NCBI GenBank assembly: GCA_910584915.1
Contig: CAJUDM010000011.1
Coordinates: forward strand, 38,038 to 102,037
Length of the DNA stretch: 64,000 bases
Direction of reading: 5' to 3'
Source: an uncultured Lachnospiraceae bacterium
GTDB taxonomy: Bacteria; Bacillota; Clostridia; Lachnospirales; Lachnospiraceae
Part shown: positions 1 through 8,448 of the stretch, one piece after another
Numbering within the stretch: the stretch's first letter is position 1
Layout: every line of letters starts with the position of its first letter
Made by a program: the position numbers and the translations under genes
Notes under the pieces: model-generated
Told to the model about the DNA's origin: nothing
The model's database searches: none
Seen by the model: the letters and a program-made list of their open reading frames with translations, nothing else

Positions 1-250
1 TGGCGGACAGCCCCGCTAAAAGCGCCGCATGCTCGCCAAAATTGCGCGAAAGCTTCACACACTTGATGTGCGTATCCCGCTCCCGCAGGCGGTTCATCAC
101 TTCCCAGGAATCATCCCCCGAACCGTCGTCCACAAAGACGATCTCGTACTCCTCTAGCTTTCCCAGGACCTTCTTCTGCATGTCCTCATATAAAAGTTCC
201 AGCGTATCCGCATTGTAATAGACCGGTACTACGATCGATAATTTACTCAA
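1..250 (-). CDS. GT2 family glycosyltransferase, N-terminal part (cut by window edge)
   Basis: Only the first ~83 residues lie in the window; the gene continues past position 1. They read as the start of a GT-A glycosyltransferase of family 2: a hydrophobic strand with VVPVYYNADTL, then the nucleotide-binding segment EIVFVDDGSGDDSW with the acidic residues typical of the sugar-nucleotide/metal site, then RLRERD and KLSRNFGEHAAL, a stretch seen in DPM1/GtrB-like polyprenyl-phosphate sugar transferases. The likely start is TTG at 250 with GAAAGG just upstream, because an in-frame stop lies five codons further up. It follows the FdtA-like gene on the same strand and probably builds a lipid-linked sugar for a surface glycan. 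Family is clear; exact substrate is not. Confidence 0.85.
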   Translation of the reverse strand, partial: MSKLSIVVPVYYNADTLELLYEDMQKKVLGKLEEYEIVFVDDGSGDDSWEVMNRLRERDTHIKCVKLSRNFGEHAALLAGLSA

Positions 251-409
251 TTCTTTTGCCTTTCTTTACAGTTTCCGCTTTCTGTACAGCGTCTGCCCCC
301 TTTACAGCTTCCGCCTCTTTTACAGTTCCTGACTCTCTCACCGCTTCCGCCTTTCTTGCAGTTCCTGACCCTCTCACCGCTTCCGCCTCTTTTACAACTC
401 CTGCCTCAC
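251..409. repeat. Degenerate 18-bp GA-rich minisatellite
   Basis: Read on the minus strand, the gap between the FdtA-like stop and the GT2 start consists of about eight imperfect 18-bp units built around GCGGAAGCNGTRA. One frame is open across it and reads repeats such as EAEAV and ESGTV, but it is not the frame of the upstream gene and has no start or Shine-Dalgarno sequence of its own. It may be a drifted repeat tail of the upstream gene. Confidence 0.7.
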
Positions 410-853
410 TTACAGCTTCCGCTCCGCGCCATCCGGCTCAGTTTTCTTCATATATTCCAGATATTCCTGATAATCCCGGATATACTCCTTCTCATCATAA
501 TGCTCGCTGGCAAGCACTAACAGGATGGAATCCGGCGAAAACTCATACATATCTTTCCACACATTGTTTTTCAGATACAACCCCATTCTGGGCCTGTTCA
601 GCTCGATGATCCGGCTCTCCGTACCGTTGTCCACCTTCACCTTGCTCGTCCCGCAGACATTGATCATCACAAATTCCGAGTTTATATTGGCGTGCTGCCC
701 CCTGACAACTGTGTCATCTGAACCGTATATATAAAAGATCCTTTTAATCTCAAAAGGGATGTCCATATTTCCCTCGACCACCACAAGATTTCCCCGCTCA
801 TCGCCTAAATCTTTCCACTCTAACAGCTTTATCTGTTCATCCAGTTTACTCAT
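410..853 (-). CDS. FdtA/QdtA-like sugar 3,4-ketoisomerase (WxcM-type cupin)
   Basis: A 147-residue single-domain cupin resembling the FdtA/QdtA/WxcM family, which converts dTDP-4-keto-6-deoxyglucose to the 3-keto isomer before transamination to a 3-amino-3,6-dideoxyhexose. Visible family features are LLEWKDLGDERGNLVV near the N-terminus, RIFYIYG, and RGQHANINSEFVMINVCG around residues 51-68. The usual RGxHAH motif reads RGQHAN here: one of the two active-site histidines is Asn, a variant whose catalytic competence is uncertain. The start at 853 has GGTGG close by, and a good promoter lies ~210 bp upstream. The DegT-type aminotransferase at 3407-4507 is the expected pathway partner. Confidence 0.8.
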   Translation of the reverse strand: MSKLDEQIKLLEWKDLGDERGNLVVVEGNMDIPFEIKRIFYIYGSDDTVVRGQHANINSEFVMINVCGTSKVKVDNGTESRIIELNRPRMGLYLKNNVWKDMYEFSPDSILLVLASEHYDEKEYIRDYQEYLEYMKKTEPDGAERKL

Positions 854-1063
854 ATTCCACCGCTGCCTGACACAGCCCTCTCTTTTCTTTCTGCCGCACA
901 GAGCATCTTCAGCCCCGCACTTTCACCCTGGGCTTCACGCAATCTCCTGTCCGTTTCGCTTTACCTGCCCCTCCACATCTGCACATTTCATCCCGGCTCT
1001 CCTCAAGTTCCCTCCCATCGGAAATATAAACCGGGATGGTATCATCTGCATCTGCCTTACTAC

Positions 1064-1092
1064 ATTATGTATGGCATCCCCTCTTGTGTCAA
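1064..1092 (-). promoter_or_regulatory. Consensus sigma-A type promoter
   Basis: On the minus strand TTGACA (1092-1087), a 17-bp spacer and CATAAT (1069-1064) form a near-perfect housekeeping promoter. It points at the FdtA-like gene and leaves a leader of about 200 nt. I see no gene in the rest of the 854-1130 gap. Confidence 0.75.
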
Positions 1093-1130
1093 GTTCTTCT
1101 TGTTCACTCTTTTATCTTCCGGGCAGTTCT

Positions 1131-3422
1131 TCAGCCATCCTCTTTCACCGTTTCCCCGAAAGAGCATATCCATCCGGATGTGACCACGCTCCGCCTTTTC
1201 TCCCACTCCTCCCTTGTTGGCAGAAATAATGTATCTCCCACAAAAATTCTGTCCCGATCTGCTATTCCGTTGATGTCCGCCAGCATCTTCCGGTTATGGA
1301 AGGCACCCGTAGCGGCGAGGGAAATATCCCACAACGTATCTCCCTCTTCCACAATATAACATTCCTGCTCCCAGTCCAACGGGTAAAATCCTTCCTCTAT
1401 CAGGCTGACAAAAGTCCTGGAAGGCCGAATATTAGTTCCTTTTCTTGTAAACAACATCAGCCATTTTGCAGACAGATCATCTTCCGATCCGCTTCCATGC
1501 TCTGAAACTCCCTGTAACGGCATGGCGATCACATTTCCAAGCTCATGATCGCCCTCCTCCATATACACGCTCAGGCTCTCATCCGGAATCGCATTTTCCA
1601 TGTAGATCCGTTTCCCGCTCACATATTTCACCTGGAAACAATCGTGAAACGGCAGATTCAGATAACTGATCTTCAGCCAATATCCAACGGGAACTATCGT
1701 ACCGTACAGTTCTTCCATAAAATATCTCACACGCCATTCCTCGTTGGTATCAGATCCCTTTGCCCCCATCAATGCTTCCTGCACATCTGCTTCCCTGCAA
1801 AGTATCCAGCATTCGTCATCCGGATCGACGCCCGCGCCCGCTCCTTCTTTGCTCTGTACCTGAATATGAAGCGCATAACATGCATCGTCATCCTGCTCCT
1901 TCAGAAAGACCTCCTGAATCTCCATATAATCCGGGAGAAACAGCGCAAACTCCCCGCACAGATAATAATTCTTCCTCTCCGCTGAGGCAGTACTCTCCAC
2001 TACGCCAAGAGGCTCCAGCCCACAGATATCAATCGCCTCTTTCAGATCAAACTCCCAGTTGTTGCTGACATGGTCCTTCCCGCAGTCTCCTGCCTCCCAC
2101 GCCGAAAGTTCTTCCTCCGTAAGTTCCGGTATATTCTCATGGCGCATTGTCCCCTCGATCGTCCCTCTCAGACTGACACACTCAATAATATGATGTTTTT
2201 CCGTCGGTGCAAACCCTGTAATATCAGCGATCGCAACAGGCCGGTTCGTATAGGCATAACCTTCCGGAGCATATTGGGGAGCATCCTCAGCAAACCGGAT
2301 TTTTCCCCGGTTCACGCATCTGTATATATATCCGTGCTGCAACTCAGCACAGATCCCGGCACTCTTCGTATACCAAAATGTCCTAGGATCTTTTCTCTGA
2401 TTCACTGTCACCGTTCCATAGTTTGTGCAGTTCATAAGAGAATAATGCAATGCCGCTCCCTCCGATTCCCTTTCTCTGCCCTCATACGCTTCCTCCTCAG
2501 ATGGTGTGGTAAAATCCTCATATTGAACCAGCTCCTGCACCGAACCTGCGGATGCTCCTCCCACTGTCCGGTCATCCAGCCAGGCGACGATCCCTCCGGT
2601 ATAAACCTCTGCCGTCACATCTCCATAATTACAGCAGCCTGTGATCCCGCATACTTCCGCCCCCTTCTCCTCTCCGCCATCAACACCGCAGGTTCCGGCA
2701 ATTCCGCCTGCCCCGTAACCGGGACGCCCGTCATATTTCGCCTCATATGCCTCTCCCGTCTCCAGAGAGGTAACAGATGCATGATTATTGCAGTCCTCTA
2801 TCGTTCCCATATTGACTGCGGCTATCCCGCCGACAAAATAATCCCCCGTAACGCTTCCGTATACATCACATGAACGGATCGTCCCATAATTACTCTCAAC
2901 GATCCCCCCTGCTCCCTCACGCGGAAAGGAATGTATCGTTACCTTCAACGTCAGATTTTCTATAATTCCCTCCGCCTCGAGTTCCTGAAACAACGAGCAT
3001 CTGGCTGCACCCACTTCTATTTTATGCCCCTGCCCGTCCAAATGTCCGGCATATGGATAGTCGCGCACAATATATGGCGCTTTTCCTCCGATATAAGAAT
3101 AATCTTCCGAAATATACGTACTTGTTCCTGTTATATTGATATCTTCCTCCAACACGGCGTCCAGCTCCCTGTACCCGTTTTTAATACAGTCGTTGAATAA
3201 CAGCCAGTCAGCCTCATCATAAATATGAAACACGCCTTCCTCATCCGCCTCAAAATGAACGGGCGTCTTCTCCCTCTCCATTGACATACCTTTATCGATG
3301 ATCAGGAAAGCCAAATACAAAAGCCCCACGCCAATGGAGACCGTTGTAACAACGCCTAACAAAATATAGATAACAAGATATTTAATTTTTTTGCGTTTCC
3401 GCCTCCTCAATGAACGTCCCAT
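1131..3422 (-). CDS. Membrane-anchored surface protein with GLUG-like repeats and C-terminal LysM
   Basis: A 763-residue protein. After a basic stretch (RSLRRRKRKK) a single hydrophobic segment, roughly residues 14-43, anchors it, so the rest is outside. The middle (about 110-420) holds Gly-rich beta-type repeats such as GGIVESNYGTIRSC, GGIAAVNMGTIEDC and YGAGGIAGTCG, which resemble GLUG motifs of adhesin-like proteins. The C-terminus carries one LysM domain (YIVEEGDTLWDIS to IFVGDTLFLP), known to bind peptidoglycan. It overlaps the upstream aminotransferase by 16 bp, so the two are co-transcribed. Function is inferred only: a cell-wall-associated protein, perhaps linked to the glycan encoded around it. 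Confidence 0.7.
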   Translation of the reverse strand: MGRSLRRRKRKKIKYLVIYILLGVVTTVSIGVGLLYLAFLIIDKGMSMEREKTPVHFEADEEGVFHIYDEADWLLFNDCIKNGYRELDAVLEEDINITGTSTYISEDYSYIGGKAPYIVRDYPYAGHLDGQGHKIEVGAARCSLFQELEAEGIIENLTLKVTIHSFPREGAGGIVESNYGTIRSCDVYGSVTGDYFVGGIAAVNMGTIEDCNNHASVTSLETGEAYEAKYDGRPGYGAGGIAGTCGVDGGEEKGAEVCGITGCCNYGDVTAEVYTGGIVAWLDDRTVGGASAGSVQELVQYEDFTTPSEEEAYEGRERESEGAALHYSLMNCTNYGTVTVNQRKDPRTFWYTKSAGICAELQHGYIYRCVNRGKIRFAEDAPQYAPEGYAYTNRPVAIADITGFAPTEKHHIIECVSLRGTIEGTMRHENIPELTEEELSAWEAGDCGKDHVSNNWEFDLKEAIDICGLEPLGVVESTASAERKNYYLCGEFALFLPDYMEIQEVFLKEQDDDACYALHIQVQSKEGAGAGVDPDDECWILCREADVQEALMGAKGSDTNEEWRVRYFMEELYGTIVPVGYWLKISYLNLPFHDCFQVKYVSGKRIYMENAIPDESLSVYMEEGDHELGNVIAMPLQGVSEHGSGSEDDLSAKWLMLFTRKGTNIRPSRTFVSLIEEGFYPLDWEQECYIVEEGDTLWDISLAATGAFHNRKMLADINGIADRDRIFVGDTLFLPTREEWEKRRSVVTSGWICSFGETVKEDG

Positions 3423-4507
3423 CCGCCTAGCGCCTCGATCACATAATCCTGTTCCCGCCTCGTCATCCCGGTGTACATCGGGATCGAAAGCACCGTGTCC
3501 GCATAGCTTTCGGTGATCGGAAAGTCTCCCTTTTTGTGTCCCAGATAGGCATAAGCCTCCGACAGATGGGGCGGGATCGGGTAGTGGATGATCGTGCCGA
3601 TTCCCTTTTGACTTAAATAGTCAATCAATTCCTGCCGTCTTTCACTGCGGATCACGTACTGGTGCCAGACCGTCTCCGTATCTTCACGCTCCTTCGGAAG
3701 AATAAGAAATTCCTGCCTTATCTTATCCCGATACCGCTGCGCCAGCTCCTGCCGCTCCCTCGTGATCTCCTCCATATGGGAGAGACGCACATTTAAAAGC
3801 CCCGCCTGCAGCTCATCCAGCCGGGAGTTTGTCCCAACGACCTTATTGTAATAGCGCTTCTCACTGCCGTAATTCCTGTAGATCTTCACTTCTTTCGCAA
3901 GCGCCTCATCATTCGTGACAATCGCTCCGCCGTCGCCGAAGGCCCCCAGATTTTTCGACGGGTAGAAGGAAAAACAACCCGCGTCGCCGAAAGTGCCCGT
4001 CATCTTTCCCTTATAGGTGGCACCGTGGGACTGGGCGCAGTCCTCGATCAGCTTGAGACCGTGCTTTCTGCAGATGGCGGTGATCCTGTCCATATCCGCC
4101 ACATGCCCGTAGAGATGAACGACCATGACCGCCTTTGTCCTCTCTGTGATCTTCTCCTCGATTTTGTCCGCATCGATCTGGTAATACTGATCCGGCTCCA
4201 CAAACACCGGCGTCGCGCCGTTCATCGTGATCCCCATCACGCTGGCGATGTATGTATTTCCCTGCACGATGACCTCGTCCCCCGCGCCGATCCCCAGAAG
4301 ATGCACGGCGATCTGCAGCGCCTCCAGCCCGTTTGCCACGGAAGCGCAGTATTTTGCCCCCGTGTACGCCGCAAAACGCTCCTCGAAAGTCTCCACTTCC
4401 TTCCCCAGCACATACCAGCCGGAGCGCAGCACCTCCAGGGCCTTGTCCTCAAATTCTTTCTGGTATCTCATAAATCCGTAGTCCATACGGTTCGGCATGA
4501 TCTTCAT
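3407..4507 (-). CDS. DegT/DnrJ/EryC1 PLP-dependent sugar aminotransferase (FdtB/QdtB-like)
   Basis: A 366-residue fold-type I aminotransferase of the nucleotide-sugar branch. The PLP lysine is K185 in FYPSKNLGAFGDGG; the Asp that holds the pyridine nitrogen is D156 in LIEDCAQSHGA; SVANGLEALQIA (55-66) is the phosphate-binding region and WHQYVIR is the C-terminal family motif. Together with the FdtA/QdtA-like cupin at 410-853 it suggests synthesis of a dTDP-3-amino-3,6-dideoxyhexose for a surface glycan. The start at 4507 is preceded by GAAAGGACAAC. Family certain; the substrate is inferred from context. Confidence 0.9.
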   Translation of the reverse strand: MKIMPNRMDYGFMRYQKEFEDKALEVLRSGWYVLGKEVETFEERFAAYTGAKYCASVANGLEALQIAVHLLGIGAGDEVIVQGNTYIASVMGITMNGATPVFVEPDQYYQIDADKIEEKITERTKAVMVVHLYGHVADMDRITAICRKHGLKLIEDCAQSHGATYKGKMTGTFGDAGCFSFYPSKNLGAFGDGGAIVTNDEALAKEVKIYRNYGSEKRYYNKVVGTNSRLDELQAGLLNVRLSHMEEITRERQELAQRYRDKIRQEFLILPKEREDTETVWHQYVIRSERRQELIDYLSQKGIGTIIHYPIPPHLSEAYAYLGHKKGDFPITESYADTVLSIPMYTGMTRREQDYVIEALGGWDVH

Positions 4508-4538
4508 AATGTTGTCCTTTCACTTTTTACCCTTTTAT

Positions 4539-4874
4539 CTATTTATCTTTCAGATTTTTAAAAGCCTCCTGATTATTTGAGATGACCTCACCGACCGCCT
4601 TACACGTTTCCATATCCGGGCAGCCGCCGCATGTCGCCAAACCCTTTTTCAATGCACACTGACGAATACCGCAAAGGCTCTCACAATATACCGTTTTCGC
4701 TCCATCCGCACGACAGCCCTCACAATTGATATGTTCAGGCAAAATAGGCGCGTCATTTAACTCCGCCCACAGTTTTGCGGTTTTCTCACGCAACGCCTGA
4801 TCATCGTGGATCGTTGCAAGATATGCATCACACTTTTCACAATCCAGTCCACAGTATGCAATCATATTCCTCAT
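4539..4874 (-). CDS. DUF3795 family cysteine-rich protein
   Basis: A 111-residue protein beginning MRNMIAYCGLDCEKCDAY, the signature of DUF3795 proteins. Ten cysteines occur in pairs (CGLDCEKC, CEGC, CESLCGIRQC, CGGC, CKAV), implying bound zinc or an Fe-S cluster. The start at 4874 is chosen over an upstream in-frame ATG because AGGAGG sits 9 nt before it and the family begins here. Function unknown in the family. It stands between the aminotransferase gene and another small metal-binding protein on the same strand. Confidence 0.8.
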   Translation of the reverse strand: MRNMIAYCGLDCEKCDAYLATIHDDQALREKTAKLWAELNDAPILPEHINCEGCRADGAKTVYCESLCGIRQCALKKGLATCGGCPDMETCKAVGEVISNNQEAFKNLKDK

Positions 4875-4963
4875 GGTTTCGTACCTCCTGTATTCTCTGT
4901 TTTGATTTATACACTTGATTATAAAATATCTACCTGCTGCCCGCAACACATATTTACAGGCTA

Positions 4964-5479
4964 TTATGCCAGTTCCTCATTCACAAAATCTCTGTAAACA
5001 ATTCCCGATGAAACCCCTCTCAGCTCTATCACGACCCAGCTCCAGATATCTGCTCTGTCAGCCATTGTGAAATGAAAGTCTTCCTGAAGAGATTCGTCGT
5101 TCACGATCTCCTCAAGAAACTGCTCTTCATCATCGTATTCGAGAAACATTTTTATCTCAAACAACCTGTCTGCTTCTGTTACAAAATCATCAAATATCTC
5201 ACCGGGAACGGCGATCCCGTCCCTGCAGATCAGTCCATCATAACCGTGAAGCGCAAAATCATACAACAGATAATCTCTCCCACAATCCGCACAGACTGCT
5301 CTCACCGCCTGCCCATATCTGTTCTCATACTCTTTGATCGCCAATTTGTTTTTATGGAAAAACTCACCGAAACATCGGATCTTAAATGCCCTGCATCCGC
5401 ATTCACAAACTATATTCCCCTCAAGCCCCTTCCAGTCGGTCGGATCATAAATCCTCTCAAGATGTTTCGGTTTCATCAT
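4964..5479 (-). CDS. Hypothetical protein with two Cys pairs
   Basis: I do not recognise this family. It is about 171 residues from ATG 5479, which is followed at once by a second ATG and preceded by GGGGGAAG. CECGCRAFKIRCFG near residue 25 and CADCG near 65 look like a zinc-ribbon pair. The C-terminal half is strongly acidic (EYDDEEQFLEEIVNDES). There is no signal peptide or membrane segment, so it is probably a cytoplasmic zinc protein. An upstream extension to 5566 is open but lacks a ribosome binding site. Confidence 0.55.
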   Translation of the reverse strand: MMKPKHLERIYDPTDWKGLEGNIVCECGCRAFKIRCFGEFFHKNKLAIKEYENRYGQAVRAVCADCGRDYLLYDFALHGYDGLICRDGIAVPGEIFDDFVTEADRLFEIKMFLEYDDEEQFLEEIVNDESLQEDFHFTMADRADIWSWVVIELRGVSSGIVYRDFVNEELA

Positions 5480-5582
5480 CGCGCACTTCCCCCCGTCTTT
5501 TTTCTGACAAGTTTCAATTTGATATCCCTCCTGTCGGCAATCTTTTGAAGCAGCTCCCCGCTCCATACACTCGATCGGTTAC

Positions 5583-6374
5583 TTAGTCGGTATCCTGTTC
5601 GATATCATACCCGACAACTGTCATTTCCCGCAGACTATCCCTTATGATCTCCAGCATCAGCTCCACAAATTCAGCACTGTCCGATTGCTTATCCGCCATA
5701 CCCAGCGCTTCATAATACTCCTTCTGCCTCGACTGGATCAATTCCTCCATCGGCAGCCAGAAAAATAATTCCTTCCATTTCCCCAGCAGAAGACTGTGCC
5801 ACATCCGCCCCAGGCGACCGTTGCCGTCAGAAAAAGGATGGATGAATTCAAATTCATAATGGAATACCGCACTCTTGATCAGTGGATGCAATTCCGACTG
5901 CCCATACCATGCAAAGAGATTGTGGATGTGCTCCGGTACAAATTTTGCCGGCGGAGCCATATGAATCAGCACCTCTCCCTCAAACACCCCCACTCCGCCG
6001 GAGCGAAACCTTCCGTTTTCCGGAATCAAGCCATGCATCATCAGTTTATGCGCTTTAAGCAGATCAGCCACCGATAACGGATCGAGCCGCAACATCATCT
6101 CATAGGCTTCATAGGCATTCTGCACCTCTCTGATTTCATTGGGATTGCCGAGTACACGCTTGCCCTCCAATATCGCAGTCACCTGCTCCAGCGAAAGCGA
6201 ATTATGTTCGATGGCGAGAGACGAATGGATCGTTCGTATACGGTTCTCCCTCCTTAAATGCGGACTGATCATTTTTTCCTGTTGCACTGCGATTCGACCA
6301 ACCTGTTCGCTGATCTCTGCAATCAACATTGTCATTTTATCCGTCACATGGAATGGCGGTTTGTATTCACTCAT
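5583..6374 (-). CDS. Fic family protein (probable AMP-transferase)
   Basis: A 263-residue Fic-domain protein. The canonical motif HPFSDGNGRLGR spans 179-190, with catalytic H179. The N-terminal helix carries SSLAIEHN (51-58), at the place of the inhibitory (S/T)xxxE(G/N) motif of class II Fic proteins, but with His instead of Gly/Asn after the Glu. The GGVGVFEGEVLIHMAPP flap is present. Fic enzymes transfer AMP from ATP to Tyr/Ser/Thr of target proteins. No separate antitoxin gene is adjacent, which fits intramolecular inhibition. The start at 6374 has AGGAGG 8 nt upstream and an extended -10 promoter just beyond. Confidence 0.9.
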   Translation of the reverse strand: MSEYKPPFHVTDKMTMLIAEISEQVGRIAVQQEKMISPHLRRENRIRTIHSSLAIEHNSLSLEQVTAILEGKRVLGNPNEIREVQNAYEAYEMMLRLDPLSVADLLKAHKLMMHGLIPENGRFRSGGVGVFEGEVLIHMAPPAKFVPEHIHNLFAWYGQSELHPLIKSAVFHYEFEFIHPFSDGNGRLGRMWHSLLLGKWKELFFWLPMEELIQSRQKEYYEALGMADKQSDSAEFVELMLEIIRDSLREMTVVGYDIEQDTD

Positions 6375-6410
6375 GGAAAGCTCCTCCTCTGATCTCTGAC
6401 AGATACCCCT

Positions 6411-6419
6411 ATTATACCA
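6411..6419 (-). promoter_or_regulatory. Extended -10 promoter of the Fic gene
   Basis: On the minus strand TGGTATAAT ends at 6411, about 37 bp before the Fic start, with only a weak -35. The extended TGn element supports a sigma-A promoter and the downstream start at 6374. Confidence 0.55.
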
Positions 6420-6533
6420 CATCCTCTCCACTTCACCCAAAATCTTTTGCAAATACCCGCAATTTATAAATATAAAATATCTCAAAAAACAGTCGGAATA
6501 ATCCGACTGTTCCTCCCTGACACTCCTTTGGGA

Positions 6534-7424
6534 CTACCTCCAAAACCGCCCGTACAACTCATCCATATTGTCCCGCGTGTAAGTCTCCCCTCCATATATG
6601 ACAACAATGTCATCTCCACGGAAAGCTCTGCCCAGCACCATAACACTGTCAGGGACTTCCACAATCCTCAGGCTCGTACAGTCGGCGAACGCATCCTTGT
6701 CGATCTCCCGCACACCCTCCGACAGCTTCACAGCCCTCAGGTTGGTGCAGCCGGCAAACGCCCTCTCTCCGATCCACTCCACGCTGCCCGGGATCGCTAT
6801 GTACTCCAGGCTTACACAGTCCTGAAATGCCTTCTCCCCGATCTCCACGACACCCTCGGGAATAACAACATCCCTCAGGCTCTCGCAGTAGATAAATGTC
6901 TCCTTCTCAATCGCCGTCACGCCGTCCGGGATCGTTATACTCTCCAGATCGGTGCAGGATGCAAAAGCCTGTTTTCTGATGACCGTCACATTCTCCGAAA
7001 TATGGACGTTCTTCAGATTGCTGCAAAGACCGAAAGCGCAGACACCGATCGCCTCCACACTGTCGGGAATCGTCACGCTTTTCAAAACCCCCTGCATGGC
7101 AAAACAATTCTCCCCGATTTCCACGACATTCTTTCCCTGACAGGTTTCCGGAATGACGACCACTTGCCCATCCCCTTTATATCTTGCCGCCATGACGCCT
7201 CCGTCTGTGTCTCGGAACACCAGATCATTGTCGGGCATACCATTCTGACCAGCCGTCTGCATGTCCGCCGTATCGACCACAGCTGCCGACAGCTCTCTAT
7301 TTTTTGCCCCCGATATATCCGCACACGCCGCGATCGCCAGGATCATCAAAAGCTTCACAAATACCGTCAGGCACTTTCTTCTCCTTTTTTCAGAGTGTTT
7401 CAACCTCCGTTTTCTGTTTTTCAT
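6534..7424 (-). CDS. Leucine-rich repeat (BspA-like, LRR_5) lipoprotein
   Basis: About 296 residues. A basic N-terminus (KNRKRRLKHSEKRRRKC) precedes a hydrophobic stretch ending in LAIAAC, a plausible lipobox. From about residue 90 it is built of ~23-residue BspA/LRR_5 repeats (SVTIPDSVEAIGVCAFGLCS, SITIPDGVTAIEKETF, AIPGSVEWIGERAFAGCT), known from surface proteins that bind host or matrix proteins. ATG at 7424 is used; an in-frame GTG at 7439 is possible. It lies downstream of the ECF sigma cluster and may be part of its regulon, an inference from order only. Confidence 0.8.
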   Translation of the reverse strand: MKNRKRRLKHSEKRRRKCLTVFVKLLMILAIAACADISGAKNRELSAAVVDTADMQTAGQNGMPDNDLVFRDTDGGVMAARYKGDGQVVVIPETCQGKNVVEIGENCFAMQGVLKSVTIPDSVEAIGVCAFGLCSNLKNVHISENVTVIRKQAFASCTDLESITIPDGVTAIEKETFIYCESLRDVVIPEGVVEIGEKAFQDCVSLEYIAIPGSVEWIGERAFAGCTNLRAVKLSEGVREIDKDAFADCTSLRIVEVPDSVMVLGRAFRGDDIVVIYGGETYTRDNMDELYGRFWR

Positions 7425-7496
7425 TTTCACATTTCCCACTTCTCCACCCCTGCAACATTGTCGCGCTGACTCCTGTCTGCACGCTCCGCTGGCACA

Positions 7497-8348
7497 TCAA
7501 TGTTCATAGTAGACCGGCTCATCCCAATGTTCCCCCGGCATAAACTCATAAGCCTCCAGAATATGCCCGTCCAGAGCGCTGACCGTACAGTGATAACTGG
7601 AGATATCTTCGAGATCCATCCCCTCACGGATCTCACAACTAAACGACATGAAGTACGCGATCTCTCCCCTGTCCTTCTCCCTGATCTCGCTCCAGTCCGC
7701 CACACATAAATCCGTATTCCAACCCTTATCCGCATCATGCATGAGCAATTCCAGACCTTCTCCTCTCTCGCCCATATCGTCCGCCATCGCCTTCCGTCCG
7801 ATCTCTATAGCTTCCTCCTCGCTGATGCCGCCCGCCGCCTGCACCTTCTCCTCAAGCATGGCTCGTTCCGCGCGATCCTCCGCGTCATACTCCTCTTTTG
7901 TCTTCTGGTTTGCGCCGAGCGCTATCCGAAAGTTATAGTCGATGATCTGCAACAGCTCCTCGTCCGTGAGATCTCTGTCCGGCAGATAATACTCTCCCGT
8001 GGAGCGGATATAGCAGAGTACCCCCTCCGTCACCTCCTCCGCGCTGTCCACCTCCAGGATCAGATCCTCCGGGTAGACTTCCTCGCTATCATAGGACTGT
8101 TTCAGCGCCTCCATGCGCTCCCTCTCCTCCTCGGAGTACGCCCTCATGATGCGGTCCCCACTCCCGCTCTCCTCCTGTTCTGCCTCAGACTCCGCAGGAA
8201 TGTCCTCTGCCAACGCCTCCAGGCTCTCATACTGCCCTCCCGCCTCCGGGGCGCCGCCCTCCTCCTTCCCGCATCCGCTAAGCAGCAGAATATTCGCCGA
8301 TAACAAGGCCGCAAACAACATATATATCCATTTTTTTGACCGTTTCAT
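7497..8348 (-). CDS. Lipoprotein paralogous to the adjacent anti-sigma outer domain
   Basis: 283 residues with a lipoprotein signal (MKRSKKWIYML to LLLSGC; the Cys is at about 26) and an acidic linker. The mature part matches the gene just upstream segment by segment: VDSAEEVTEGVLCYIRSTG versus VDSEDAVVEGALCYDRSTG, LPDRDLTDEELLQIIDY versus LPDREMSDEELLQVIDF, and AGGISEEEAIEIG versus AGGISGEEAVEIA. The latter, with a final AxDGHILEAYE, looks like a PepSY-type domain. It therefore probably arose by duplication of the anti-sigma outer domain and may act in the same envelope-sensing pathway. Confidence 0.75.
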   Translation of the reverse strand: MKRSKKWIYMLFAALLSANILLLSGCGKEEGGAPEAGGQYESLEALAEDIPAESEAEQEESGSGDRIMRAYSEEERERMEALKQSYDSEEVYPEDLILEVDSAEEVTEGVLCYIRSTGEYYLPDRDLTDEELLQIIDYNFRIALGANQKTKEEYDAEDRAERAMLEEKVQAAGGISEEEAIEIGRKAMADDMGERGEGLELLMHDADKGWNTDLCVADWSEIREKDRGEIAYFMSFSCEIREGMDLEDISSYHCTVSALDGHILEAYEFMPGEHWDEPVYYEH

Positions 8349-8448
8349 CCTCTTGTCTCCTGTTTTTTATTGTTGGAAAATTGTCCCGTTAAACCATAGT
8401 CAGTCGGGATGGAAGTAAATTTCCACCCCAACGTCCGCCTCTTACTTA

